A DNA stretch of 64,000 bases. It comes from Reticulitermes speratus (lineage: Eukaryota > Arthropoda > Insecta > Blattodea > Rhinotermitidae). Under the pieces are notes generated by a model, which was not told where the DNA came from, made no database searches, and saw nothing but the letters and a program-made list of their open reading frames with translations. The position numbers were made by a program, and so were the translations under genes. Positions 13,701 through 25,300 of the stretch are shown piece by piece (the first letter of the stretch is position 1; each line of letters starts with the position of its first letter). The stretch spans positions 32,723,611 to 32,787,610 of the forward strand of contig JAJKFL010000011.1 of assembly GCA_021186555.1 (NCBI GenBank), written 5' to 3'.

Positions 13701-14005
13701 TTAATGAAACAAGTATTCTTTATTGTTCAAATGATACAAAACTCATAAAATACACTACGGGAAAGCTGCAGCTTTCTTAGCAAAGCAGTATGTACATTAA
13801 CGACTGTACTTTCAGTGGTTAAAAACCAATGTAATTAGGGATAAAGGCAGACTTGTACAATCGCTATGAACATACAACGTTGGCGTGGCATGCAGAATGA
13901 AGTGCAGGTGTATCAGACTTAACACGGATTTAAAAAGTATATTGCGGCAAATAATGAAATACACGACATTAACAAGGTTACAAAACTTACTGCAGAACTA
14001 TGCAT
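4775..14005 (-). CDS. DHODH: dihydroorotate dehydrogenase (class 2, mitochondrial)
   Basis: Oxidises dihydroorotate to orotate with ubiquinone, the fourth step of de novo pyrimidine synthesis, at the mitochondrial inner membrane. Coding exons in transcription order: 14005-13991 (MHSSA, inferred), 12285-12076, 11398-11208, 10405-10210, 8841-8658, 7259-7105, 5794-5635 and 4835-4775 (stop TGA). All have AG and GT borders. Visible motifs: an N-terminal hydrophobic stretch ([16 protein letters not shown]), then [33 protein letters not shown], and the catalytic serine region [15 protein letters not shown]-binding motifs follow: [31 protein letters not shown] and [10 protein letters not shown]. About 389 residues, close to the human enzyme (395). 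Two single-base insertions shift the frame, in exon 4 (within 10396-10399) and exon 6 (within 7181-7183). Both lie in short A/T runs. The gene is therefore either mis-assembled at two bases or decaying. The first exon is the least certain. Confidence 0.93.
6797..6913. mobile_element. foldback (hairpin) MITE-like repeat
   Basis: One copy of a recurrent inverted-repeat element inside a DHODH intron. The left arm carries TCTGGGACGTGGTATTGTG and TAGTTTGG. The right arm carries CATTGGTATGTACCTACC, AAACTACATGGTATCACA. The arms pair imperfectly. See the finding on the foldback family for other copies. Confidence 0.6.
10480..10675. mobile_element. foldback (hairpin) MITE-like repeat
   Basis: Left end GGGATATGACGCCATATAG and right end TACCAAACCACATGACATTA match the arms of the foldback family. 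The centre carries ATCTTCAGGGTAGAAG, which recurs in other copies. It lies in the DHODH intron just upstream of the exon at 10405-10210. Confidence 0.5.
10850..11115 (+). mobile_element. SINE-like repeat, same family as 33355-33640
   Basis: Shares its layout and several short blocks with the copy at 33355-33640: CTATGGGCTGGAT, a degenerate B-box (GGTTGATTTCC), CAGATTGGCTTGAGGCC, a GGTACAGCAGCGG-like stretch and AAGGTGAAGAATA. It lies in a DHODH intron. Borders are approximate. Confidence 0.45.
11858..11962 (-). mobile_element. tRNA-headed SINE fragment
   Basis: Read on the minus strand this has an A-box-like TGGCTCATGTGGTTAACTG followed by a B-box GGTTCAATTAC at a tRNA-like distance. It lies in a DHODH intron. 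It is too diverged to be a working tRNA gene. Confidence 0.5.
12330..12356. repeat. (TA)n microsatellite
   Basis: Short AT dinucleotide run immediately upstream of DHODH exon 2, inside the first intron. Confidence 0.8.
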
Positions 14006-14462
14006 AATAACGGCAAAGGTTATTTCCGCTTCATTCCCTTAGCGTTTGCAATGACATTTCGGAGAACTATTATATGTGCAAGAGAAACAATATTTATGCT
14101 TGAACATGCCGATACGGTCGTAATGTATACCTTCATTTCTGTTCGCTATTCCAACCTCATCTGATGTCCATGAAATGAAACATAGGTTGGCAACGTCCAT
14201 GGCACCCCCGGAACATACTAGATAAACTGTGCCCGGAACTACGTACATCACAGCTGTCGACATTCATGGATGCGAACATACAAAATCACTGAAAGTGTTA
14301 GGTGAATTCGGTCTCCGTGGTCGCGCGACCTTTGAATTGCTCCTTGATGTGTCAGGATTAACGAATGCTCCACCTGAAATCAGGCTGTAATATGCGATAT
14401 TGCTGGCTTAAGTGGATGTGTAGTTGAGGACTCCCCTCTTCTGGGATGTTGCGCGGCATTGG

Positions 14463-15418
14463 TTACATACATACGAGATGCCTATACGTTTCACAGATCC
14501 AAAGACCGTTAATACGGCAGAATATGAAACATGTCAATAATACACTCACTACAAAAGCACAGACAGACAAAAGACACCAACACACATGACAAACAATTAG
14601 CCAATACAGTACAAAATATACAATTAAGCAAAAGATAAAAACATGAAACACAATATATCACAGCATCAAAGCATATCGAATACACAAATTGGTATTTTGT
14701 CATCATAATTTACAATACAAAATGATGATTACTATTATAATTAATTTTTTTGGCTGTGTAAAAAATTCAGTGAGTAAAAACAATGAGCTACAAGATATTT
14801 CCTCAGTGCTGCCCTGAAGTGAGATTTATTGTTTTGACATTCTAAAATTATAGATGGCAAACTTAGAAATTCATAACCCAGAATACAAGACTCCCTTTGG
14901 AAAGCTCGACAGATTTGCGACAGGCCTGTGCAATTCATTTTTACACCTTGTATTAATCGTATGTATGGATGAGTTTGTTCGATAATTGTCCATATTTTTC
15001 AAAACAAACATCATCAAAGAATAAATATATAAACATGGTAGTTAAAATATCAAGTTTCCTAAACAAATTCCTACATGAACACCTAGAAGAGGCTCCCACC
15101 ATAATTCTTATTACCCTCTTTTGAAGCAAAAATACATGACTTATATTGGAGGAATTCCCCCAAAATATAATACCATACCCTATCACAGAATGAAAGTTGG
15201 CAAAATAAACAATCTTAAGAACATCAGTATTTAATACATGAGAAAGTTTTCTAATTGTGTAACAAGCTGCACTCAATTTGGGAAGTATCCGTTCTATATG
15301 CCGCCTCCAATTTAGGTGATTATCAATATACAAACCAAGAAACTTAAAGTTATTCACTTCGGTCAAGACTTTACCTACATATTCGATAGTTAATGGATTA
15401 TGTACTATATTTGTTGGA
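14463..15418 (-). mobile_element. 5'-truncated jockey-like LINE (copy B)
   Basis: The minus strand encodes the C-terminal part of a non-LTR reverse transcriptase: FKFLGLYIDNHLNWRRHIE, ACYTIRKLSHVLNTDVLKI, YGIIFWGNSSNISHVFLLQ and KRVIRIMVGASSRCSCRNLF (15351-14990). A 3' untranslated region follows to about 14463. The element begins abruptly at 15418, where similarity to copy A (17760-17785) ends, which is a typical 5' truncation. The 3' UTR (14475-14660) is nearly the same as 17385-17577. Confidence 0.85.
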
Positions 15419-16379
15419 GCTCTTTACCGACGTTTCGGGACGACACAGGTTTCATCTTCAAGGGTCAAGCAGTCCAACTGGCCTGCTTGATCCTTGAAGA
15501 TGGGACTTATGTTGTTCTGAAATGTGGGTAACCAACAACCAACTCTTCCCACGCTACATCCCAGAAAAGCAACGGCCTGTTTGTAGTACAGTACACCTCT
15601 TCAAAAAGGGAACTTCATACCAGCAGCTAAGTGTTCTCACAGTTTTTCTGTTGGGTTCAGTACCTTATTTAACACGGTTATTGTGCTGCAAGGAGTGAGA
15701 AATGTTTTATAACTCCATCAATTGCTAAGGTTATACAGCCTCATTGGTAGATGAATGAAATATAAGTATGGTGCACTGATGCAGTGAGAGTGGCAGGGCA
15801 GAGGAAAACAAAGCACGTGCTGGAAAACATGTTAAAGTACCACTTACCACCACAAATCCAGCAGTTACATTAGCACACTTTTACTTCCACTGTTGTTTTA
15901 TAGGTTAGAGGGGTTTTGTGCTATTTGGTAGCAAAGTACTACATCAAGTATACTATGATATACTGGCAACTGAGTATTTTCTGAAAGTGAATGTGTATAC
16001 ACATGAATCAGAGGTATGTATTGACACTAATAACCAAATTTGATACGACTGATTTCTAATGAAGGTACCAAGTCAGTAAGGTACTGGACCACCGTTAGGT
16101 GTGTAAAGTGGTCACTGGGGAATGCTTTTGCAAGCTAGTGGTTGACGTTTTGCGTACACAATAACACAAAACATCTGCGAGTTTGTCTATGGTGCTTGGT
16201 AGAATGGAGAAATTGGTATCTATCTACTGAACTCTGTGGCACTATACTCAACACTCTTCTACCCTGAAGATGAAAGCAGCTGCTATTTCTACAACATTGG
16301 TACCCATCCACCACACTACATGGCACCACATGCCACAAGGCTCTAATGTTCTCAGTCATGAAAGCCGCATCACTTTATA
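15419..16379. other. intergenic with hairpin and foldback repeat
   Basis: No gene seen. A 20-bp hairpin with one mismatch lies at 15453-15472 and 15483-15502 (CATCTTCAAGGGTCAAGCAG arm). A degenerate member of the foldback family covers about 16180-16340, with the right arm ACAACATTGGTACC and CTACATGGCACCACATGCC. Confidence 0.55.
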
Positions 16380-16382
16380 TCC

Positions 16383-16412
16383 TACATACATACATACATA
16401 CATATACATTCA
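16383..16412. repeat. (TACA)n microsatellite
   Basis: A simple ACAT repeat. Similar ACAT repeats lie at the 3' ends of the LINE copies nearby (17375-17400), so this may be a LINE tail remnant. Confidence 0.7.
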
Positions 16413-16619
16413 CCGATCCAATATCCACGCAAGTTGGATTGGATATGGAATTCGTCAAGAACAGAATAGATTGCAATATGCAATCAAGTCAAAACACTGA
16501 GACACAAAGCTACACAAAATTAGCAAAACACTATAAATAACAAGAGAATTCATTCTCACACACTAAAACAATGTAAATATATGGATTACAAAATAATAAA
16601 ACAAAATATAAATAATAAC

Positions 16620-17115
16620 AAGTCAACATTTAAAAATTAAGTAGAATAAAGGACATACACAGAATACATATATACGTTGCTAATAAGAACTACAAAAGGA
16701 GTGCAACAGCAGTTGAAAAAATTATTTGTTGCTGGTAAACTATCAATCTTTAGAAAGAAATTCATCAATAGAATGAAAAGCAATCTTAACAAGATAATTC
16801 CTTTACATAGTCTTAAAACTATGTACATTGTATGAAGTTTTGATATATTCTGCGGAAGGTGATTAAATACTTTAATAGATGAATAATATACACCTCTCTG
16901 TATTGTGGAAGATCTCACAGAAGGTACATGCAGTTTATTTTGTTGCCTAGTATTTCTGCCATGAACTGAGGTGTTGGTTTGATAGATTTTAGGATTTTAA
17001 TTACAAACAACATCAAAACATAGATATATAAACAAGGAACTGTAAGTATACCCAATTTTTTGAAACTTTCTCTACAAGAACTCCTTGGACCCAGCCTCAG
17101 CATAATCCTTGAGTG
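16620..17115 (-). mobile_element. LINE 3' fragment (copy C)
   Basis: The minus strand encodes pieces of the extreme C-terminus of a jockey-like reverse transcriptase protein: LGPRSSCRESFKKLGILTVP, then after a frame change RSSTIQRGVYYSSIKVFNHL and PQNISKL. The SSCRESFKKLGILT block corresponds to SRCSCRNLFRKLDILT in copy B, so this is a related but separate fragment. Frames are broken. Confidence 0.75.
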
Positions 17116-17374
17116 AATTCATATGTCTGTTGTCAACAGCTTAGCTTTGCTGAACCAAGTTTAACCAACAGAGGTGCAGTGAAAGGTCAAATAACCATGT
17201 CAGGAATATGACTTAGACCTTTCATAAGTCAGCTTACTCTTTGGCTTTTAAGTAGGGTTCCAAGCCCATGCAGTATGCCATGTACAGGTCACTAGCATTT
17301 AACAGGAAATTGTAATCCTGATTGTGGGGTTTTGTGATTTGAGAATTTTCTTATTTATTTTGTACATTGACAGA

Positions 17375-20110
17375 AACAGACATACATACATGCATACATG
17401 CCAATACGTTTCACAGATCCAAAGCCCGTTAATACGGCACAATATGAAACATGTCAATAATACAGACAAAAGCACCAACACACATGCCAAACAATAATTA
17501 GCCATTGCAGTACAAAATATACAATAATTAAATAAAATATATAAACATGAAACACAATATAACACAGCATTGGCAAAATAAACAATCTTAAGAACATCAA
17601 CATTTAATACATGAGAGAGTTTTCTAATGGTGTAACAAGCTTGGGAAGTATCCGTTCTATATGCCACCTCCAATTAAGGTGATTATCAATATGCAAACCA
17701 AGAAACTTAAAGTTAAGTCACTTCGGTGAACACTTTACCATCATATTCGATAGTTAATGGATTACACACTATATTTGTTGGAGTAAATTTTACAATATTC
17801 GTTTTATCCACGTTTAAAATAAGCTGGTTAGCATGGAACCAAGTAGTAATATGTCTTAAAACTGTGTTAAAGGTATTTTTAAATTAATTAAAATTCTTAC
17901 TGGAAATAAGGACACTAATGTCATCAGCAAACATTATGGCTTCCGATTTAGAGTTCACACCTAAAGGAAAATCATTATATATATACCGGTATATTAAAAA
18001 GCAGAGGTCCCAATACCGACCCCTGAGGGACTCCATGCTTCACTATCTCCCATTTTGAAATGTAATTTTGTGCAGAATTAGAGTTCAGTTCCACTCTTTG
18101 CTTTCTATTAGCCAAATAAGATGTAAACCAGTCTAAGATTTTATCTTGTATACCATAATATTTCAATTTCTGCAACAAAATTTCATGATTTACACAATCA
18201 AATGCCTTAGAAAGATCACAAAAGATACCACCAATATGCCTTTTAGAGTTCCATGCATTAAGAATATTATCTGTAAGTTTATAAATAGCATTTATTGTGG
18301 ATAATCCCTTTCTACATCCAAACTGGCCTGAAGTCAAAATGTTATGAGCCTGAAAATGCTGATTTACCCTATAAAACATTATTGTCTCAAACAGCTTAGC
18401 AAACGCTGTCAACAATGAATATTTCATGTGACCAATTCTACTCCTTTGTTTCTTGTAAACTTGGATTTATGGAATGTCAATAAATGATGATGATGGTCTA
18501 TAATTAACAAAAAGAGACCTGTCACCTGTCTTGTAAAGTGGTTTAACAACAGCATATTTAAGTCTATCAGGAAAAATACCCAAGGCAAGAGATTTATTAA
18601 AAATATAAGATAATGGTCTGCTTATGAATGGTCCACAAAATTTTAATAATTTATTAGATATGCCATCGTATCCAGAAGAACTCTTGTTATTTAGGGAGCC
18701 AATTATACCTATTAATTCAGCCTCTGTTACTGGAACGACTGCCATAACAGGGAAACTATTTGGATAAGATCTTTGTAAATGCAAAATAGCAGAATCAGCC
18801 TGAACATCAGTAAGGTTGAGTCTCTCAATTACTGATAGGAAGTAATTATTAAAGGCATCTGCTGCTGCTTGACTTGGATTTACTAGTATATTATTGATTT
18901 TATATGATGATGGCATAGGTTCACAGTTACATATTTTCCCTGTCTCTCTCTTTAACAATACTCCATGTTGTTTTGTTCCTATTGTCAGTGTATTAATAAC
19001 CGACTTTAATACACCTTTTTTGCCTCCCTAATCACCTTCCATAATATCATACAATATCCAGTACAGTAAGCTTTTATCTTCTCATTATGACAGCTTCTAC
19101 TAAGTATATACAAACTTCTTTTCCACCTACAAGAAACCCTTATACCCTTGGTAATCCATTCCTTATTGTTGGATTAAGACTTTGAGGTAAGATATTGAAC
19201 AGGAAAACAATGCTCAAAAATTAGTAAAAAGGTGTTTAAAAAGGAATTAAAAGTGTCATTCACATGTTCATAAATATTGACCCAAATTTAACTTTTTAGT
19301 AACTTTTGAAAATTGGAAACAGAGTTTCTACATATTAACCTAGGTTTACGTGGAAAACCACTACTTTTATTCTGGGAAAGCTCTTTTTTTAAGGTTAAAT
19401 ATTGAGCACTGTGGTCAGACAATTCATTAACTATTGGTGATACAATAAAAGAGTGTAACCTTGTATTATCAATAAAAATGTTATCAATTGCTGATCCTTT
19501 GCTACGATAAATTCTAGTAAGAAATGAAATCGTATGAGTTACATTGAATGTATTCAGTAATGTAGACAGTTGAACCTTGTGATAACTATCCAACAAGTAA
19601 TTTACGTATACATCTCCACATATCAGAAATCCTGTTTTAGGCCTATATAAATATTTTAATGCTGTGTCCAGTATACTCAAGAACTGCTCAAAATTCCCTA
19701 CAGGAGATCTATATATACAAATAATTACTATATGAGAAGTTTTAGTATCTATTTGCACCGCACAGAATTCTATGATTTTTTTCAAAATGATAGTGCGAAA
19801 CGTCACAATTAACAAAGTGTATAACTTTCCTAATATAAATACAAACACCTCCTCCATGATTTATAGTGCATGAGAAATTACAGCCTAAATAATAATTATC
19901 TAGATTAATTAGGAGTAAATTCTGTGTAGACAAATAGTGTTCTGAAAGACAAATAATATGAGGATTAATTTGATTTGTTGTGAATGAGCAAATTAACTCA
20001 TCACTTTTGTTAGATAGGCCCCTGAATAACTGTCAAGGAATTTTCTGTATCAGCATTTTTGCATGAATCATACAAGTTTACATCCATAAAAAATCATCAT
20101 TTCTGACTTT
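17375..20110 (-). mobile_element. jockey-like LINE with endonuclease and reverse transcriptase (copy A)
   Basis: The longest LINE copy. On the minus strand the order is endonuclease then reverse transcriptase. The endonuclease part shows HIICLSEHYLS (catalytic Glu block, near 19950), IVIICIYRSPVGNFEQFL, ICGDVYVNYL and NELSDHS near 19430. The reverse transcriptase shows ELIGIIGSLNNKSSSGYDGI (18710), RLKYAVVKPLYKTGDRS, GIFCDLSKAFDCVNHEILL (18220), KHGVPQGSVLGPLLF (18030) and the catalytic AIMFADDISVLISS box near 17935-17900. Frameshifts and stops separate these blocks, so it is dead. Near 17577 the coding region jumps directly into the 3' UTR, an internal deletion relative to copy B. Confidence 0.88.
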
Positions 20111-22391
20111 ACGTTTTTTTGTCTAGATGGATGTTGATCAACCTTAAGTTCCAGACTACACAGTGGTAATTATAAATGTTTCTGATAACAGTGTCTTACA
20201 ATAAGCATGCCTTGTTTTTACAGTTGTCCATCTTGAGTTTCTAAAACATAGGTTTCTCCTGTAATGGAAATAGATCCCAGTTAGTGAAAGAACTGTGCTA
20301 TGAACTAATATCCAAAACAACAGTTATGTTCACACACTTGTAGTTACATAATTTTTTTTTAGAAACCTCAGCAGCAGAGAGCGGCGAGTAGTTTTGCTTC
20401 ACACTCCAGCTGCCCCCCCCCCCCCTTTTCGAGAAAGACAGCATCCAGCTGAACTTGTCAGATTCTGGATGGCAGACATGAGAACGAGACATTCTGGATC
20501 TGGTATTGTAAAGAATAATTCTTACTGTTCTCAAAGAATCTAAGTCTTTGGAATATTACACCATGACAATGGGTAAATAGTTATCAGTGTTTTTAGGGAG
20601 CATGCCTCCATCTCAATGGTGAAGCTGTCCAAGTGGAGTGGCCGACAGAAGATGAAGGCTCTGTGCTCGATTGAAACGTTAGTTAAGTTGGTAACCATAC
20701 ATGGCATCACATCCCAGAAGACAAATCCTCAACACTGCTATTAGAACCCAAGTCTGGGCCATGCTCCAGGACTTGTGGCATGCTGTCTGATCCCATGGTG
20801 ATTTGAAGTACACCACAAATAAATTCAAAGACAGGAACATCACTTGATACTGTTTTAAAGATTAGTTACGACATTTTTGCTATTCGTGACAACATATAGG
20901 TGAAGTTATACAGACATGCTGATCTTGTACCTTTGCACTATTCTTCTTCATCCCCTTACTTCAAATAATAATAATAATGATAATAATAATAATATCCTTT
21001 GATAAGGTAATTGAGATTATGGACCTATCTTGAAAGCATGTGTAATTGATGTAACCAATACATACAGGCAATGCACATGTTTTACATTTTCTCTTGTAAT
21101 GAGAGTGCATATACACCTCAACAACTAATTGTCTGCCTATAATGAGCTTAAACTGTAAAAAGATGCTCTGCAAAGCTAAAGAAATCCTAATTAACACAGA
21201 ACTAAAATAGTGTGACATTATTTCTTACAAGTACAAAAGTAAATAACTTATTAATAGAAGAGAGTGAGCTAGTGCAGTATCAAATTGTAGAGTTTCTAGT
21301 TCTTTGAGGCAAGCTGAGTTATGACTTTTTGTTTCTAATCTCACTCTCCTATACAGCTATATTCTGTGTGGCTAACTAATACTTTTTCTTCTCAGATGAC
21401 CAGAAAATCCACTTCAGTCTTGGAATTCCTGCAAGGACCTCCTACCAACAGCTCCTACAACATCACCTCATATTTGAGGCTTTCTCTCACTACCTCTCAT
21501 ATTCTGTCGTCTACATATTGCCAGCCCTAATGGATGACACATACTAGTAAATATTAAGACAGTAATCAGTGCTTATATGAACAGTACCATTACCAAGGTT
21601 CATTCAAACAGAAAGAGATAAGCAGAGTCTATTTTGCGTATGGTTCCATTAACAAATGCATTCCTCTGCCTCAGTGTGCAGGCAGAGACCACACTAACAA
21701 CCAAAAATTTACCAGCACAGCCAACGTACACAGAACTGTAAGTGATAAACTGAATGAAAAAACCTAGCATTTTCAAATCCAGTTAACTTCCAGAGATTTA
21801 TATGAAATAAGCTGTGAATTTACATTGGAGCAACCAAGTTAAACTGAGAATTGAATTAGGCACCCAAAACTCAAATCCCTTTGAAAAGCGTTTTATATTA
21901 TGGTGGGATTTGAGTGTCTGGGGTACAGTATAATGTTTGTATAAAAATAAAGTAATGCCCTTTATTATGCAGCAATATTTTTTAAAAGGAAAATTGTGAT
22001 AAAATAATCTTGACATAAAAGATATGCATCACAACTCACTCATCACTTATCACAGCAACACAATAGTTGAATGACTCCTGAATACGAACATTATTCTGCT
22101 TACTTTGCCTGCACATACAATTTAACCTTTAAACACAAAAATTAACCTGAATTATATTTAAAGATCCAGTTTGTACCGCACAGTATACACGGGCCTTGTC
22201 TATAAATCCAATCAACTACTGCTGTGTAGGGAAATAATAGCCATTTGTTCTGAGATCCATACAGAACACATAAATACACTGTGTGGGGCAGAACATACAA
22301 TTTTTTTAATTTTAAAACATGGTGGTACATGAAGTAACCACTAGGCATAAAGGGGTTAAGTACGTGCATCAAACAACTGCAACTCTCAGTA
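20111..22391. other. intergenic, no gene seen
   Basis: No gene recognised. It contains a C-run at 20413-20425, an (AAT)n-like run at 20961-20994, and a right-arm fragment of the foldback family at about 20665-20725 (ACATGGCATCACATCCCAGA). Confidence 0.5.
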
Positions 22392-25300
22392 CTAGGACAC
22401 TTTTGGTTTCAATGTCATGCACACAGGCAAATGGTCAGTGAGGTTTGTGAGAGCAGAGATAAAGCAGTAGCCTGTAATATCTTCTGTGGAGCCCTTATAA
22501 ACAATTCTGTCTACTCTCCTTCTTCCACCGCAAGGTAAAGGTTCAATGAAACCACCTGGACCTGGCTGAACTACTGATGTCATAAGGTGAGTGGAATGTA
22601 CCTGTTGACCAAAATGAACATTCTGTTTGAAGATAAATTCAAATGGATCCATTGAATGTCAACAGCAGATCTGTAACACATGACCTGTATACAAACAGTG
22701 CATTATGCATCACCATAAAATAAATATACCTTTGCTGTGAACTATGTGTCAATCAAGATGGTGTTCTGGGATCTTATGCCATGTAGTCTTGACAGGATAC
22801 TGTTTCAGAAGGAAGTTACAGTTCAACCCTTAAGATCCAGACAGTATGTTCCTCTGCAATGTTCGTAACCTTCTACCAAACTACATGGCATCACAAGTAA
22901 AAAGACAGTATTTACTGCAGTCACCTCAAATCTCACAAGTTAAGTTCCTCATAAGACAGGTGCAGTTAAACGCATGTTTTTAAATGATGATTTTAAGATG
23001 CATATCACAGAAAAATAAAATTCTGATGATGTTTTTGAAACCTGAAATAAGCCATTGCTGGAACATATAAACTGAAATAAATTATCAAAGTAAACAAACA
23101 GCTTGTTACTGGTTTGTTTACTGATGATAAAGACAAAGATTAGAACACAAAACCTTAAAAATAAGAAGCACGTGTGCTAGCACCACAGGATGTGAAAAGT
23201 GTGACATATTTACTGTTCAATGTCACCGCAAGCAAGACTCACCACAACATCCGCATCTAAGACATACAGTCTTCGTAATGAATCATCCACTAGTATTTCT
23301 CTGAAATCATCAGGCTCCATGATATCTGGCTGGTTTAACATGCACTGCCGCAATTCAGTACCAATTGCCCAGTCCTTGTCCTGTCCTGCCTTTGCGACAC
23401 AGATATCCTGATATTCTTCGAAAAATGAATGCTGCTGCACATCCATATCGCCTAGGAAATTCAGAAACAAACCAAATGTAATTTAACCCCTCTGAAGCAG
23501 ATTTATCATCAATTTACAAAGAAGACTACTATAATAAAAGGTATTCAATTTGTTCACATTTTGGTGTGTTGGATTGTGACCCTGCAGGTTTATAGTTGGA
23601 TGTCAGTGTTTTGGAGGAACATGATGCCTACATCTTCAGGTTAGAAGTGAGTAGGGAAATGAATGTGTTAATATAGGCAGGTTGCAAGGAATGCAGCCTG
23701 GGCCAGTGGGAATTGTGCACAGGATATGTGAAAAGGGCCACAATACTTCTGTCACAAGTAGACAAGGAGGTGCAAGAAAGAGGCTGCTCTTTTCAGGGGC
23801 AGAGCAGATGGGTATTAGGAAGTGATACCAGCCCTCCTGAAGGAGTGGGCCCCAGAGCTGGTTGGGACACTTCAGAGAAGAGAAACATGTCTTCACCATA
23901 TTGGGAGTTAGACCAAAATTTGGTTCTTTAGTCTTGAGCCTAATCAGTAAACTGACTACACTATCCCAGCTCATAAATGTGGAGAAGTACTTAAAAAGTG
24001 GATTGGCAAGTTCTGTCATGTGCAGAGGACATTTTAGGCATCAGCATGAAACCCTTATTACTTGCCATCCTAAGTACTATTTAAGCAAACTGTGCCCTGC
24101 ATTGACTGCTGTCTTCTAGAAGAAATGTCACTACTTTATAGTGTGTTGTGAAGAAACAGAAAGAGTATATATGACTTGGTACAGGTGACACTTGGAAGGA
24201 AAGGATTGTAAAGTTCAATCTTATAAGAGTATAAGGTTGGATGGGCCACAGCTTCACTGATAGTATCACCTTACCTGGAGACATATTATCAGCATTAAAG
24301 TCACCACAAACAACATCAAAGTCAATTATATCTCTGGGCTGTGTTTTTTTTTCCTTGAACAGGGACACAAATATCATGATATCTGTCAGCTGTGACAGCA
24401 GGACAGCTTCAGACCCCTGAAAGGCTTGTGTATGCACATTAGCAATGTAACCAACATGACGATCACCATGTTCATCTAATTCAACAACACCTGCAACAAG
24501 CATTACTTTTATTAATATATGCTCATTATGAAGAAAATATCCTATTTATTATTCAGCAAGAATAACATATACACATTTGTGTATGGATTTATTTATCTAT
24601 TTATGGTTTGCTAAATGATGATGTCAGAGGCTCACACTATACAGTGCTAAATGATAGTGAAATGGAAAGGGTGTGAACGGAAACAGGTACCACCCAATTT
24701 CAGGCACTATCCTGCATGTGCTCAGAGTAACTGAGAAAAACTACAAGAAATCTGTCATGATGGCCCCTCATAAGGCTGAGATTTGACCGTGGGACAACCA
24801 GCATATGAAGCAGTAGTGCTACCCATGCAGCCATGATGTTTGCATTTGTGTACAAAGAGGAATAAATTGCATTATTTGATATATATATATATATTATAAA
24901 ATTCAGCAGAAAATTTTACAAGTGAGGAAGAGAATGAGAGAATCTAAAAAAAAAAAAAAAAAAAACAGTAGTTATCAGACAAACATCTTTCACTTAAACA
25001 TAAGATTATGTTAAGATTCCTGCATATTCTTCATATGAAAATATTTCCACCAATTTGTTACGTAAAGGAAGACAAGCCAAGATTGTAAAAGTTATCACAA
25101 AACTTTGTTTTTTTTCCAGGGGGAGGGCAGGAGAAAATATTTACAACCTGATATGGTATTATGTTTTTATATATTTATTTTAGTCCATTCTCCACCTGGT
25201 GTTAGCAAGCACAGTACCATATGGATTATACTCTATATGCATACTTTGCTCAACTAATAAATCTTATCTATCTAGTCAATTTTCCTTTCCTTAACTGGAT

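Noticed and set aside
22392-22652. Sphingomyelinase last exon starting at an internal Met (22652)
   Set aside because: A stop lies just upstream in that frame and no acceptor fits. Acceptors at 22623 or slightly downstream join exon 4 in phase, so the Met is not a start.
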